Source: Paucibacter sp. KCTC 42545
GTDB lineage: Bacteria > Pseudomonadota > Gammaproteobacteria > Burkholderiales > Burkholderiaceae_C
DNA: 64,000 bases
Assembly: GCF_001477625.1 (NCBI RefSeq)
Contig: NZ_CP013692.1
Location: forward strand, 496,001-560,000
Direction of reading: 5' to 3'
In this document: positions 54,214 to 62,680 of the stretch, in pieces
Layout: each line of letters begins with the position of its first letter
Position numbering within the stretch: position 1 is the first letter of the stretch
Notes under the pieces: model-generated
Database searches by the model: none
What the model saw: only the letters and a program-made list of their open reading frames with translations
Told to the model about the DNA's origin: nothing
Position numbers and translations under genes: made by a program

Positions 54214-56559
54214 TCAGACCTTCATCTCCAGGCGCAATTGCCATTGGGTGAAGCTGCGCCCGCCGGTGTCGGTGGTGATGATTTGATCGGTGGTGCTGAT
54301 GACGCTGCCGTTGCTATAGCTCAAGGGATTCAGATTGCTGGCCGACAAACGCAGCTGGGTGTTCAGATTGACGGACCACAGCGCGAACGCATCCAGCACC
54401 ACCTTGCGGGAGTTGTGCACCTCGGTCAGCAAGCTTTGCTGCACCGTGACCGAAGGCGTCCAGTTCAGCCCTGCGCCAAGCGAGAGCGGCAAGCTGCGCA
54501 GCTTGTAGTCGGCGCCCAGATTGGCGGTGGCCTTGGGTTGTTGGTCCAGGCGATTGTTGGGACCGGGAATCCCGTCCACCGAGGAGCGGAACAAGCTCAG
54601 ATTGCTGCGCACCGACACCGGCCAGGCCTCGGGCAGGAATTCGTCCAGGCGGAACTTGGCTTCCAGCTCCAGGCCCATGGTGCTGGCATTGCCGATGTTC
54701 TGTGGCCGCGCTACCCAGCGCGGCACGCTGGCCCAGCTGACGGTTTCCAGGCTGGTGACGGTGCGCATCAGATCGCTGATGCGGCGGTAGAACAGATTGG
54801 CGCTGAGCACGCCGCCCTTACTCAAATAGCTCTCAAAGGCGATGTCAATGCCGGTGGCCAGCTCGGGCTTGAGATTGGGGTTGCCGCTGCGGTCGGGGTA
54901 GTTGGCGGCGTTGGGGCCGCAGGGCTGAGCGTCGGGGCAGGGGTATTGGGAGTTGATGGTCGGCTGGGCGATCAGGTCTTGCAGATTGGGGCTGCGGTAG
55001 CTGCGGGTCAGGCTGGCGCGGATCTGATCGCGGCTGGGTTTGCCGTCTTGGTCGAGCATTTTCCAAACGCCATGCAAGAGCGGGGTCCAGACGGTGGCGC
55101 GGTTGTTCACCGCGTAGTTGGCAGCGGTGCTGCGGGTGGCGATGGTTTCGCCGCGCAGGCCGGCGTAGAAGGCCCATTGCTTGCCCACGCTCCATTCGTC
55201 TTGGGCGTAGAGCGCAATGCGCTGGGTGGCGGCGTCAAGGTCGTCGCCGAAGTCCAGCAGATTGCGGCAGGACTGACCGTTTTGCAGGCAGACGCGGTTT
55301 TGCTGGCGCTGGGTGCCTTCGCCTTCCAGGCCACCCACCAAGCTGTGTTCGTTTTCCAGCGTGTGCGAGTACTTGCCGTTCAGGCTCCAGGATTTGTCTT
55401 CGCTGCTGACGGTGTCGTCCTGACTGCGGCTCAAGGCGGACTGGCGGTATTCCTGCCTCAGCGTATGGCTGTCATTGCGGGCCAGGCCGATGCCGCCGCG
55501 CAGCTCCAAGCGGGTGTCGGCATCGATGCGGTGCTGCCACTGCGAGTTGACGCGCAGCATATTGAATTTGCTGTCGCCGGTGCTCAGGGCCTGATCAAAG
55601 TCGCCGGGCGTGGGGCTGCTGTGGGTCTGCGTGATCAGGCTGCTGTTATTGCTGCGCGAGGCCACCACAAAAGGCTGAACGCTCAGCGAATCGCCCTCGG
55701 CCAGCTTCCACTGCAGGCGCAGGCTCAGGTTCAGGCTGCGGCGCTCGTCCTCTGTCTGGCTGTGGCTGCTCAGCAGGCTGTCGCCACTGCCGTCCAAGTT
55801 GTGGGTTAGCGCGCGGCTGTCCAGCGCGTCGCTGCGCTTGACTTGCTGGGTGTTGAGGCTCAGGTTGTAGGCGCCGCCGTTCTCGTCCAGCTTGTCATTG
55901 CGGGTCCAGCCCAGGCTGGGTGTCCACAAGCCGTTCTCTTCGCTCATGCCCACGCGCCAGTCGTTCAGGCGTTTTTGCAAGGCTTCACGCAAGACCACAT
56001 TGATGGTGCCGGCGACGGCGCGGGCACCGTACTCGGCCGAGGGGGCGCGCAGGATCTCGATGCGTTCGACCTGATCGGGCGGCAATTGGTCCAGTGAAAA
56101 GCCCGGCGCCATGCGCTCGCCATTGACCAGGATCTGCGTGTAGCCGCCGCCCATGCCGCGCATGCGGATCTCGCCGCCGCGCCCGGGCCGCCCGCCGGTG
56201 CTGACGCCGGGCAGGCGCTTGAGCACCTCGCCCAGCGAGTTGTCGCCAAAGCGCTCGATTTCTTCGCGGCCAATAACGATCTTGGCCGCAGTGGCGCTGC
56301 GCCGCTGTGCTTCGTCGGAGGCGCGGCCGCTGACCTCGACCCGGTCGAGTTGGGCCGGCGCCTGGGTTTTGTTGACATCGGCCTTAGGTGCTGCCTTCTT
56401 GGTAGGCGGCTGCTGCTGTGGCCCGCTGGCGGCTGTGCTGGGCGCGGCCGGCGCTTCCTGGGCTTGGCTGGGAAAGCTGGCCAGGCAGCTCAGGGCCAAG
56501 CTCAGGGTGAGTGGGTAGCGCGGGTCATTGGCGCGGACGAGTTTTGGCGTGCGGAACAT
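54214..56559 (-). CDS. TonB-dependent outer-membrane receptor
   Basis: 781 residues from the ATG at 56559: a signal peptide (cleavage near FPSQA-QEAP), a Pro/Ala/Lys linker, a plug domain (VEVSGRASDEAQRR, GEVLKRLPGVSTGG, RGMGGGYTQILVNGERM, QVERIEILRAPSAEYGARAV) and a 22-strand barrel ending QWQLRLEMKV. It imports a ligand with TonB energy; the ligand (siderophore, glycan or other) is not shown by sequence. No FecI/FecR-type regulator is nearby. The frame is open further upstream, but residues before MFRTPK are not signal-like. Confidence 0.9.
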   Translation of the reverse strand: MFRTPKLVRANDPRYPLTLSLALSCLASFPSQAQEAPAAPSTAASGPQQQPPTKKAAPKADVNKTQAPAQLDRVEVSGRASDEAQRRSATAAKIVIGREEIERFGDNSLGEVLKRLPGVSTGGRPGRGGEIRMRGMGGGYTQILVNGERMAPGFSLDQLPPDQVERIEILRAPSAEYGARAVAGTINVVLREALQKRLNDWRVGMSEENGLWTPSLGWTRNDKLDENGGAYNLSLNTQQVKRSDALDSRALTHNLDGSGDSLLSSHSQTEDERRSLNLSLRLQWKLAEGDSLSVQPFVVASRSNNSSLITQTHSSPTPGDFDQALSTGDSKFNMLRVNSQWQHRIDADTRLELRGGIGLARNDSHTLRQEYRQSALSRSQDDTVSSEDKSWSLNGKYSHTLENEHSLVGGLEGEGTQRQQNRVCLQNGQSCRNLLDFGDDLDAATQRIALYAQDEWSVGKQWAFYAGLRGETIATRSTAANYAVNNRATVWTPLLHGVWKMLDQDGKPSRDQIRASLTRSYRSPNLQDLIAQPTINSQYPCPDAQPCGPNAANYPDRSGNPNLKPELATGIDIAFESYLSKGGVLSANLFYRRISDLMRTVTSLETVSWASVPRWVARPQNIGNASTMGLELEAKFRLDEFLPEAWPVSVRSNLSLFRSSVDGIPGPNNRLDQQPKATANLGADYKLRSLPLSLGAGLNWTPSVTVQQSLLTEVHNSRKVVLDAFALWSVNLNTQLRLSASNLNPLSYSNGSVISTTDQIITTDTGGRSFTQWQLRLEMKV

Positions 56560-56728
56560 GGGCGGGCAGGGCAGCGAAGAAAAGCTGGCGAATTGCTTGC
56601 TGTTGGTGGAGGCTGCGAAGCATCGCATGCTTGCGAGTTCAGCTTGGCGCCGCAAGCCCTGCGGGGCCGCAGTTTCAACTTTCTTTACCTGCCAGCATTG
56701 TTCAATGTTGCGAGCGGACCCACAAAGC
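56560..56728 (-). promoter_or_regulatory. Upstream region of the TonB receptor gene
   Basis: 169 bases between the terminator at 56729 and the receptor ATG. It includes CATTG-AA-CAATG (an inverted repeat, seen on the minus strand) and a GCATGC-type palindrome, but no convincing promoter was identified. Confidence 0.3.
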
Positions 56729-56762
56729 AAAAAGGCCACAACCCAATGGTCGTAGCCCTTTT
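56729..56762. terminator. Terminator between subtilase and TonB receptor genes
   Basis: A 15-pair stem with three G-T wobbles: AAAAAGGCCACAACC (56729-56743) with GGTCGTAGCCCTTTT (56748-56762), loop CAAT. Both strands end in a T run, so it can act in either direction; for the minus strand it ends the subtilase transcript. Confidence 0.65.
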
Positions 56763-56915
56763 GACATCCGGACACCTATGCAGGAGACGGATTCTTGGCG
56801 CTGGTGACGGGTTCCAGTGATCTGCCCAATCTGCAGCCGGTTTGTCGCCTCGAATGCTTTGCAGTATGCCTAGGATTTATGAAGCTGGCGTGACGAAAGA
56901 AGGTGAATCGTTCGC

Positions 56916-58505
56916 CTATTTGCGTTGCGTCAAATTCTCGTCCTGGCCTTCCTCTTCACGGCGGCGCAAGAGCGCTGCGGCGGCCGCAACACCCAAGACC
57001 CAGAAGGGCGCTGCCGCGCCACCGCCGCCGCCACTGGGGGCGGGCTCTGGAGCAGGGGTGGGAGTTGGCGCTGGCGTAGGGGCCGGTGTCGGAGTCGGTG
57101 TCGGATTGGGCGTAGGTGTGGGAGCCGGTGTTGGATCCACCGGTGCCGTGCCTTGTTTGATGCCGCACTGATCCAAGGCCGCGCTGCTCAGGCTGACTGG
57201 GCTGCGGCTAGGTGGCGCATAAGTGCTGGGCGCAGCGGCAAAGCGCAGCGCCTCTTCGGCGTCCAGCAGGCCACTGCCGCAGGTGCTGGTGGTGCAACTG
57301 CAGCGCTGGGCGTTGCTGGCGCTGCTGCACTCGCCCAAAGCGGCGGCGGCCACATGGGGGCGGGCGCTGATCTTCAGGCCGGCTTCCACCTGGGCCAGGG
57401 TCAGCGCCGGATTGGCGGCCCACATCAGTGAGGCCACCCCGGCCACTTGTGGCGCGGCGAAGCTGGTGCCGGTGCCGGCGGCGTAGTCTTCGCCCGTTGG
57501 TGAGGGCGTGGCGGCGGGGCCGCTGGTGGAGAAGATGCCCTCATCGGGGATGCCGGCGAGGTCATCGCAAGTGCGCTTGTAGTTGGCATCGCCGCCGGTG
57601 GCCGCCAAGGCCAGCTGCGGGCCCATATTGGCGTAGGTGGCTTTGAAGCCTTGGCGGTTGACGGCAGTCACACCCAATACACCGGCGCAGTTGGCCGGGC
57701 GGCCCACGGCCCCGCGGGTATTGCCGGCGGCTGCCACGATCAGCACATTCCTGGCGCGCAGCTCGGCAATCGCGTCTTGATAAAGCTTGGCCGCGCGCGC
57801 CACCTCGGGGTTGGCATCCGCTGTGTCGCAACTGGCCACACCGGCAAAGCCGATCACCAGAATCTTGGCCGGATGGGTATTGAGCGGCACGCCGCTGACG
57901 GGCAGGCCGGCTGCCCAACGCATGCCGTCCACCATGTCTTGCACGGCAGCGCCGCATTTGCCCGACACCCGCACCGGCAGGATTTGCGCATTCCAGTTGA
58001 TGCCCGCCACGCCCTTGCCATTGTTGGTGACGGCGCCGAGCTGGCCCGCCACCAGCGTGCCGTGCCAGCTGGGGCTGCTCTGCACGGGGCAGCCATCCCA
58101 CAGCGCCAGATTCGCATCCTTCTCGGCCTGCGTCAGCGCGTCGCCGGTGTCGGTGGGATCGTTGTTGCGGCCGACGCCGCCGTTGTTGGCGTACTCGGCC
58201 TTGCTGATGAAGTTATAGCCCGGCAGGATCAGATTGGCGCGCAGATCGGGGTGGTCGCGTACACCGGTGTCCAGCACGGCGATGACGGGTGCGGCACCCG
58301 ACACGGGGCTGCCCTGGTTCAGATCCCAGGCCTTGGGGAAGTTGGCCAGGCCGGCATTGGCGCTGCTGTCGCGGCTGCCCAACCACCACTGCTTGTTGGT
58401 GTACAGGCTGTCGTTGGGTGTGGCGGCGCGCAGCACATCGGTGGCGAGCAGGGCGAGCACGGCGAGAGCAATAGCGCGCCGGCGTGGTGTGTTGAGCGTA
58501 GACAT
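56916..58505 (-). CDS. Secreted S8 subtilisin-like protease with GlyGly-CTERM-like tail
   Basis: 529 residues: a signal peptide (about 1-28), then a subtilase domain with Asp79 (VIAVLDTGVRDHPD), His148 (SWHGTLVAGQ), Asn262 (AAAGNTRG) and Ser348 (GTGTSFAAPQVAG). A linker of PTPAPTP repeats (about 450-490) leads to SGGGGGAAAPFWVLGVAAAA followed by LLRRREEE. That glycine run, hydrophobic helix and Arg cluster is the GlyGly-CTERM pattern processed by rhombosortase. It would be cell-surface-linked or released after type II secretion. Substrates are unknown. There is no clear prodomain. Confidence 0.88.
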   Translation of the reverse strand: MSTLNTPRRRAIALAVLALLATDVLRAATPNDSLYTNKQWWLGSRDSSANAGLANFPKAWDLNQGSPVSGAAPVIAVLDTGVRDHPDLRANLILPGYNFISKAEYANNGGVGRNNDPTDTGDALTQAEKDANLALWDGCPVQSSPSWHGTLVAGQLGAVTNNGKGVAGINWNAQILPVRVSGKCGAAVQDMVDGMRWAAGLPVSGVPLNTHPAKILVIGFAGVASCDTADANPEVARAAKLYQDAIAELRARNVLIVAAAGNTRGAVGRPANCAGVLGVTAVNRQGFKATYANMGPQLALAATGGDANYKRTCDDLAGIPDEGIFSTSGPAATPSPTGEDYAAGTGTSFAAPQVAGVASLMWAANPALTLAQVEAGLKISARPHVAAAALGECSSASNAQRCSCTTSTCGSGLLDAEEALRFAAAPSTYAPPSRSPVSLSSAALDQCGIKQGTAPVDPTPAPTPTPNPTPTPTPAPTPAPTPTPAPEPAPSGGGGGAAAPFWVLGVAAAAALLRRREEEGQDENLTQRK

Positions 58506-58588
58506 GCGGCGCAGGCTAGTGGCGGCGAGTGAAACTGGCGTGACAAAGGCGGGCTAGGGCGTTGCGACTACGGTAGCTTGTGGTGGTG

Positions 58589-58606
58589 TAGTCCGAACGG
58601 CTTACG
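58589..58606 (+). promoter_or_regulatory. Dyad motif, candidate EpsA (LuxR-type) box
   Basis: TAGTCCGAACGGCTTACG. The first 16 bases form an imperfect dyad, TAGTCCG-AA-CGGCTTA, with five of seven positions symmetrical. The same sequence with one change occurs at 63919-63936. It lies 207 bases before epsA. Confidence 0.4.
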
Positions 58607-58656
58607 GTCTTTGCACATCTTCAAACACTGGTCACATGTCGCACATATCCTGCGGC

Positions 58657-58673
58657 TGGGCTTTGAACTTGCT
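58657..58673 (+). promoter_or_regulatory. Possible sigma-54 promoter upstream of epsA
   Basis: TGGGCTTTGAACTTGCT has GG (58659-58660) and GC (58671-58672) spaced by ten bases and a perfect TTGCT -12 half, but its -24 half is degenerate. It lies 140 bases before the epsA ATG. Confidence 0.3.
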
Positions 58674-58812
58674 TGGGCCTCATTCCAGACGGCTTGAGGG
58701 AGCAAGGCCAATCGTTCAATGATTCGAATGCTGTTGCCCCGGCCCGGCCTGAGGCTTAGGGGACAGCGCAATCCGCCACGAGCGGCACACAAAACAAAAA
58801 GGTACAAGCTCT

Positions 58813-59760
58813 ATGCATGCTTTGCCCGAACCGGGAGAGCCTGGTGGCTTGCTGGGCGCCGCAACTCAGGTGGAACTGACGCGGCCCTTGGGCGAGATGA
58901 TCAAGGAGGCCTTGAGTCATGGGGGTCAGGCCTTGCCTCGCGGCATCGTCGAACCCGTCAATGCGGACCAGGTTGAGGCGATGGTGCGCGCCGTTGAGGC
59001 CGCGCTGGACGTGCGCCGGCGTTACCAGTTTTTTGTCTGGAGCCAAAGCCATCTGCAAGCCTTATTGCCGCATCAGCTGGCAGTGTGTGGCGCCTATGTG
59101 CGCCAGCGCCGTGAGGTGGTGTTTGAGGCTTTCAATAGTGTTGCCGTCAACGCTGAATTGCTGGACTGTTTGGCCGATGGCCGCAGCGCCTTGATGCAGC
59201 AGTTGCAGGGGCGCTGGATCGACCAGCGTGGCAAGCCACTGGCCGTGGCGGTGCAAAGCTTGGAAGGGCAAGCCCTGGCCCCGATGCGGCAGGCCTTGCT
59301 GGAAGCAGGCTTTGTGGAGTTGCTGGTGCACGGGGTGGCGCGGCCGCAGCGCCCGACCGAGATCGAGAGCTTTTTTGTGTTCTCCAGCCAAGCGCGCATC
59401 AGTGGCCCGCAGCAGCGCCTGATGATGGAGTTGTTAATGCCTTATCTGCACGGCACCTGGCTGCGCGTGCAAACGGTGGAGCGCGACATCAGCGAAGCCC
59501 CGCGCACGGTGGGCGTGCGCCAGGCCCAGGGCAATGCCATCACCGAGCGTGAGCGCGAGATCTTGTCTTGGCTGCGCGAGGGCATGAGCAATCAGCAGAT
59601 CGGCGAGCAGCTCAGCATCAGTGCCCTGACGGTGAAAAACCATGTGCAGAAAATTCTGCGCAAGCTCGGTGCCGCCAACCGCGCGCAGGCGGTGGCCCGG
59701 GCCATGTCGATGAATCTGCTTGGCCGCTCCAGCACGGACGGCGGGCGTGACGGAGCTTGA
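58813..59760 (+). CDS. EpsA-like LuxR-family regulator
   Basis: 315 residues: an N-terminal ligand/sensor region (about residues 50-235, with YQFFVWSQSHLQALLPHQLA) and a C-terminal LuxR helix-turn-helix (residues 243-298: ITEREREILSWLREGMSNQQ, SISALTVKNHVQKILRKLG). The arrangement fits the EpsA group, regulators found beside exosortase/PEP-CTERM exopolysaccharide genes. PEP-CTERM genes follow directly, supporting this. The signal it senses is not known. ATG 58813 has only a weak ribosome binding site. Confidence 0.75.
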   Translation: MHALPEPGEPGGLLGAATQVELTRPLGEMIKEALSHGGQALPRGIVEPVNADQVEAMVRAVEAALDVRRRYQFFVWSQSHLQALLPHQLAVCGAYVRQRREVVFEAFNSVAVNAELLDCLADGRSALMQQLQGRWIDQRGKPLAVAVQSLEGQALAPMRQALLEAGFVELLVHGVARPQRPTEIESFFVFSSQARISGPQQRLMMELLMPYLHGTWLRVQTVERDISEAPRTVGVRQAQGNAITEREREILSWLREGMSNQQIGEQLSISALTVKNHVQKILRKLGAANRAQAVARAMSMNLLGRSSTDGGRDGA

Positions 59761-60135
59761 AACTAATTGCTGCGCCGGCCCTAGGGTTTGCCCGCAATGT
59801 CACTGAAATTTGCCGGCCGGCATGGGTCAATCGGACTATCTGGCGCGGTGTGAAAGGTGAATTTCTTCACGCAGTTCTGACAATATTCCGGAGTCGATGC
59901 ACAACGCATTCGGTCTCCAGCTCTTTTCCCTGTGCAGGCGAGTCTTTCGCCTGCCCCGCCCGAAAGTAGCCGCCGCAACGCTCCCCTTGTGGAACTCAAG
60001 ACGAGTTCCAGACATTGAGCGCTTCGCCAGTGGTTGCTCCTTAGGCGGCGCCGATCAGCCAAAGGCTCTCAAGCGCCTTGGTCGGCACCTGTCCTTTTGA
60101 GTATTTTCTCAAGCAACCATTCGGAGTTAAACATC
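59761..60135 (+). promoter_or_regulatory. Leader region of the PEP-CTERM operon
   Basis: 375 bases without a gene. It holds TCGGACTA (59831-59838), which is an inverted half of the TAGTCCG motif seen before epsA. It also holds a perfect 8-bp dyad TGGAACTC-N5-GAGTTCCA (59990-60010) that could be an operator or an mRNA hairpin. A GGAG ribosome binding site precedes the ATG at 60136. No clear -10/-35 or sigma-54 promoter was found. Confidence 0.4.
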
Positions 60136-60981
60136 ATGTTGATGATCAAGAAAATTGCTGCCGCGGCAGCTCTGTTGGCAGCAGCCCCGGCTTTCGCTGC
60201 TATCCAAGGCTTGAACGCGCAGCACTTGGACGGCGAACTGTATTTCAATGTCTTCGATCAAGTGGCCAATGTGTCCTACACCAAGGACCTGGGCACGATG
60301 GCCAGCCTGTTCAAGATCAATGGCGATGGCAACGAAGCCGGCTACAAGATCAGCTTTAACCTCACCGGCGATGCCAACTGGACCAGCTTTGTTGCTTTGA
60401 CCAAGCCCGCCAATCTGGTGTGGAACGTGCTCGGCAATGTGGTCAGCGGTGGCAACAAGCCTGGCTTTGTGAAGCTGTACACGACCGTTAAGGGCGGCGA
60501 CGAAGCTGTCATCCCAACTTGGACCAATCAACTCTTCTCTGCCGGCGTCAGCACCGGTACGGTTGGCTGGTTCCTGGGCAATGTCAACGACACAGGCACG
60601 CATGGCGTGAGAGGCACGGCCCCGAACTACGCCACCAACGGTTCGAGCGTCAACAAACTGGCCGATGATGCCAATTCGTATTTTGGAACTTCGGTCGGCG
60701 AGCGCTTCAATGGTCGTGCGCCTTTCTCGAATTCCAATGCTGTCGGTGAGTCTTCCACCTTTAGCTTGATCACACGCTCTTCGCTGTCCAACAACCTCGC
60801 CTTGGTCAACGTTGATACTTTTGCTAACTCACACGGTGAGGGCAAATGGGTCTTTGAAAGCACCACCAACGGCATGGTGCTGACTTACGCCTTGGCAGTT
60901 CCTGAGCCAAGCAGCTACGCGCTGCTCTTGGCTGGTTTGATGGGCGTTGGCTTTGTGGTGCGTCGCCGCAATCAAGCCTGA
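60136..60981 (+). CDS. PEP-CTERM protein (paralogue 1)
   Basis: 281 residues: a signal peptide (about residues 1-21, Ala-rich), a mature part of no named domain with two repeats of strand-rich sequence, and a C-terminal sorting signal VPEPSSYALLLAGLMGVG followed by VVRRR. It is therefore an exosortase substrate, anchored or released at the surface. It resembles the protein at 62681 over much of its length (for example NDTGTHGVRGTAPNY and ITRSSLSNNLALVNV). It contains no catalytic motif. GGAG ribosome binding site upstream. Confidence 0.85.
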   Translation: MLMIKKIAAAAALLAAAPAFAAIQGLNAQHLDGELYFNVFDQVANVSYTKDLGTMASLFKINGDGNEAGYKISFNLTGDANWTSFVALTKPANLVWNVLGNVVSGGNKPGFVKLYTTVKGGDEAVIPTWTNQLFSAGVSTGTVGWFLGNVNDTGTHGVRGTAPNYATNGSSVNKLADDANSYFGTSVGERFNGRAPFSNSNAVGESSTFSLITRSSLSNNLALVNVDTFANSHGEGKWVFESTTNGMVLTYALAVPEPSSYALLLAGLMGVGFVVRRRNQA

Positions 60982-61017
60982 TCGCGCTAAGCACTCAAGT
61001 TTCCACCTGATTTAACT

Positions 61018-61055
61018 GCATGCACTGCCCTGGCTTGGCCAAGGCAGAGGCATGC
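61018..61055 (+). other. Intercistronic stem-loop after PEP-CTERM gene 1
   Basis: GCATGC (61018-61023) with GCATGC (61050-61055) and, nested, CTGCC (61025-61029) with GGCAG (61043-61047). There is no T tract. It could stabilise the upstream mRNA 3' end or lower read-through to the next gene, whose ATG is 27 bases away. Confidence 0.4.
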
Positions 61056-61081
61056 CGCTTCCAGATATTTAAAGGATTGTC

Positions 61082-62584
61082 ATGAAACTCCGCCTGATTG
61101 CCTGCGCTGTCGCCACTTTGGCTACTTCTTCCGCCTTCGCTGCTCCCATCAACGCTGACACTGCCGTGCAGATCCATATGAGCGGCGCCTCTGCCGTTCG
61201 CGCTGCTCTGGGTAGCGTGGTGCTCAACGATGTTTGCGGCGGCCTGGCCAACAACACCGCCACCATCTACAACGCCACTTATGACGCCGCTGGCGGCTTC
61301 AAGACCAATAGCAACTTCTGGGCCGTGACCTGCAAGTTGCCTGCCGCCAAGCTGGGCCTGGCGGCCGGCACCAACATCGCCTTCTTCAAGAGCGATGCTG
61401 GTGGTTCCGCCCAAGGTGTGTTCCCTGTGTACTACGGTAGTGCACGTCCCTTCGCCAATCTGAGCACCTGCACGAGCGGCTCTGGCCAGGTTTTCAGCGG
61501 TTGCCTGGGCAACCGCATGGCTACTCCCAACTTGGGCATGTCCGATGTGGAGCCCGGTATGTTTGTTGGCGCCAACGTGCCTGCCGATCCTCTGGATGCG
61601 GATGACAATGACTACCCGACTTCTGGTCTGACAAGTGCTCAGCAGGGCGAGCTGAAGATCACGCCCGTGATTCAGACCGTGTTCGCCGTCGCCGTCAACA
61701 CGGCCCTGTACAACGATATGTTTGCCAAGCAGGGCCTGAGCGCCAAGAAGGACAGCGCTGGTGCAGCCTGCACCACCTCTTCTAACGAAGAGAACTGCAT
61801 CCCTTCGATTGGCAAGGCTGAAGCCAGCACATTCTTCACTGGCAATGCGTTCAACTGGAAGATGTTGTCTGCCAATGCCGCGCTGAACACGACGCAAGTC
61901 AATGTCTGCCGCCGCGTGAAGGGTTCGGGCTCGCAGGCTGCTGCCAACATGATGTTTGGTGGTCGCCCTTGCAGTGCTACCGGTCTGGAGCCTGCTGGCT
62001 ATGACACATCGACTTCGGCTGCCCCCGAAGACATGTCCGCATTTGCCAACACCACGGTTTCTGGCCTGAGCATTCCCAACTATCTGCTGGCCAATATGGG
62101 TGCAGGTTCGGGTATGCCTGGCGGTGAAGGCTTGTTCGTGTTCGAAGGCCCGGGCACCGGCGATGTGATCACTTGCATGAATGCGGCTCAGTCCAATGGT
62201 GGCTATGCCATCGGCCACATCTCCAAGGAAAACGCACCTGGCTCCAATAGCTGGAAGCATGTCCGCCTGGAAGGCGCCATGGCTGATGGCAACAACGCCA
62301 AGCAAGGTCGTTACGACTATCTGGTTGAGTCCACTGTTCAGTACAAGAAGTCGGCTTTCGCAGCACTGTCGCCTGAGCAAAAGTCCTTCATCACGGGCTT
62401 CACGGCCGAGATCGCTAAGCCTTCGGCACTGAACACCTTGTCCAGCGCGAACAAGGCCGGCATCCTGGCATTGCCAACCAGCTATGCCGGTGACTTCGGT
62501 ACCGGCACTGTTGCGGAAGTCACCTTCGGCTCGCGCGTGAATCGTGGTGGCAATAGCTGCGCACCGTTGATCGCAGTGAAGTAA
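61082..62584 (+). CDS. Secreted periplasmic-binding-protein-like protein (PstS-like)
   Basis: 500 residues: signal peptide 1-20 (ending SSAFA-APINA), then a mature protein with the PBP-type start VQIHMSGASAVRAALGSV, a DVEPGMF segment, NTTVSGLSIPNY and a C-terminal RYDYLVESTVQYKKS. The pattern recalls PstS and similar type 2 periplasmic binding proteins, but the lengths and cysteines (about ten) differ and no phosphate site could be traced. There is no PEP-CTERM. It sits between two paralogous PEP-CTERM genes and probably shares their transcript. The ligand is unknown. Confidence 0.6.
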   Translation: MKLRLIACAVATLATSSAFAAPINADTAVQIHMSGASAVRAALGSVVLNDVCGGLANNTATIYNATYDAAGGFKTNSNFWAVTCKLPAAKLGLAAGTNIAFFKSDAGGSAQGVFPVYYGSARPFANLSTCTSGSGQVFSGCLGNRMATPNLGMSDVEPGMFVGANVPADPLDADDNDYPTSGLTSAQQGELKITPVIQTVFAVAVNTALYNDMFAKQGLSAKKDSAGAACTTSSNEENCIPSIGKAEASTFFTGNAFNWKMLSANAALNTTQVNVCRRVKGSGSQAAANMMFGGRPCSATGLEPAGYDTSTSAAPEDMSAFANTTVSGLSIPNYLLANMGAGSGMPGGEGLFVFEGPGTGDVITCMNAAQSNGGYAIGHISKENAPGSNSWKHVRLEGAMADGNNAKQGRYDYLVESTVQYKKSAFAALSPEQKSFITGFTAEIAKPSALNTLSSANKAGILALPTSYAGDFGTGTVAEVTFGSRVNRGGNSCAPLIAVK

Positions 62585-62636
62585 TCAAGCGTTTAGAAGT
62601 CAAGCCTTTCGGCCCTGCCGTTCAGGGTCGGATCGG

Positions 62637-62658
62637 AGGAGGGGTCAAGGCCCCTCCT
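62637..62658 (+). terminator. Stem-loop between the PBP-like gene and PEP-CTERM gene 2
   Basis: A perfect 8-bp stem AGGAGGGG (62637-62644) / CCCCTCCT (62651-62658), loop of six, followed by TCTAGTCATTTT. It lies 52 bases after the stop and 22 bases before the next ATG, so paralogue 2 may be less strongly expressed. Confidence 0.45.
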
Positions 62659-62680
62659 TCTAGTCATTTTGGTGAATTCA

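Noticed and set aside
56586-56602. Sigma-54-like sequence CTGGCGAATTGCTTGCT on the plus strand
   Set aside because: It lies in the upstream region of the TonB receptor gene but points the other way, towards the ends of minus-strand genes, and its -24 half is weak; probably chance.
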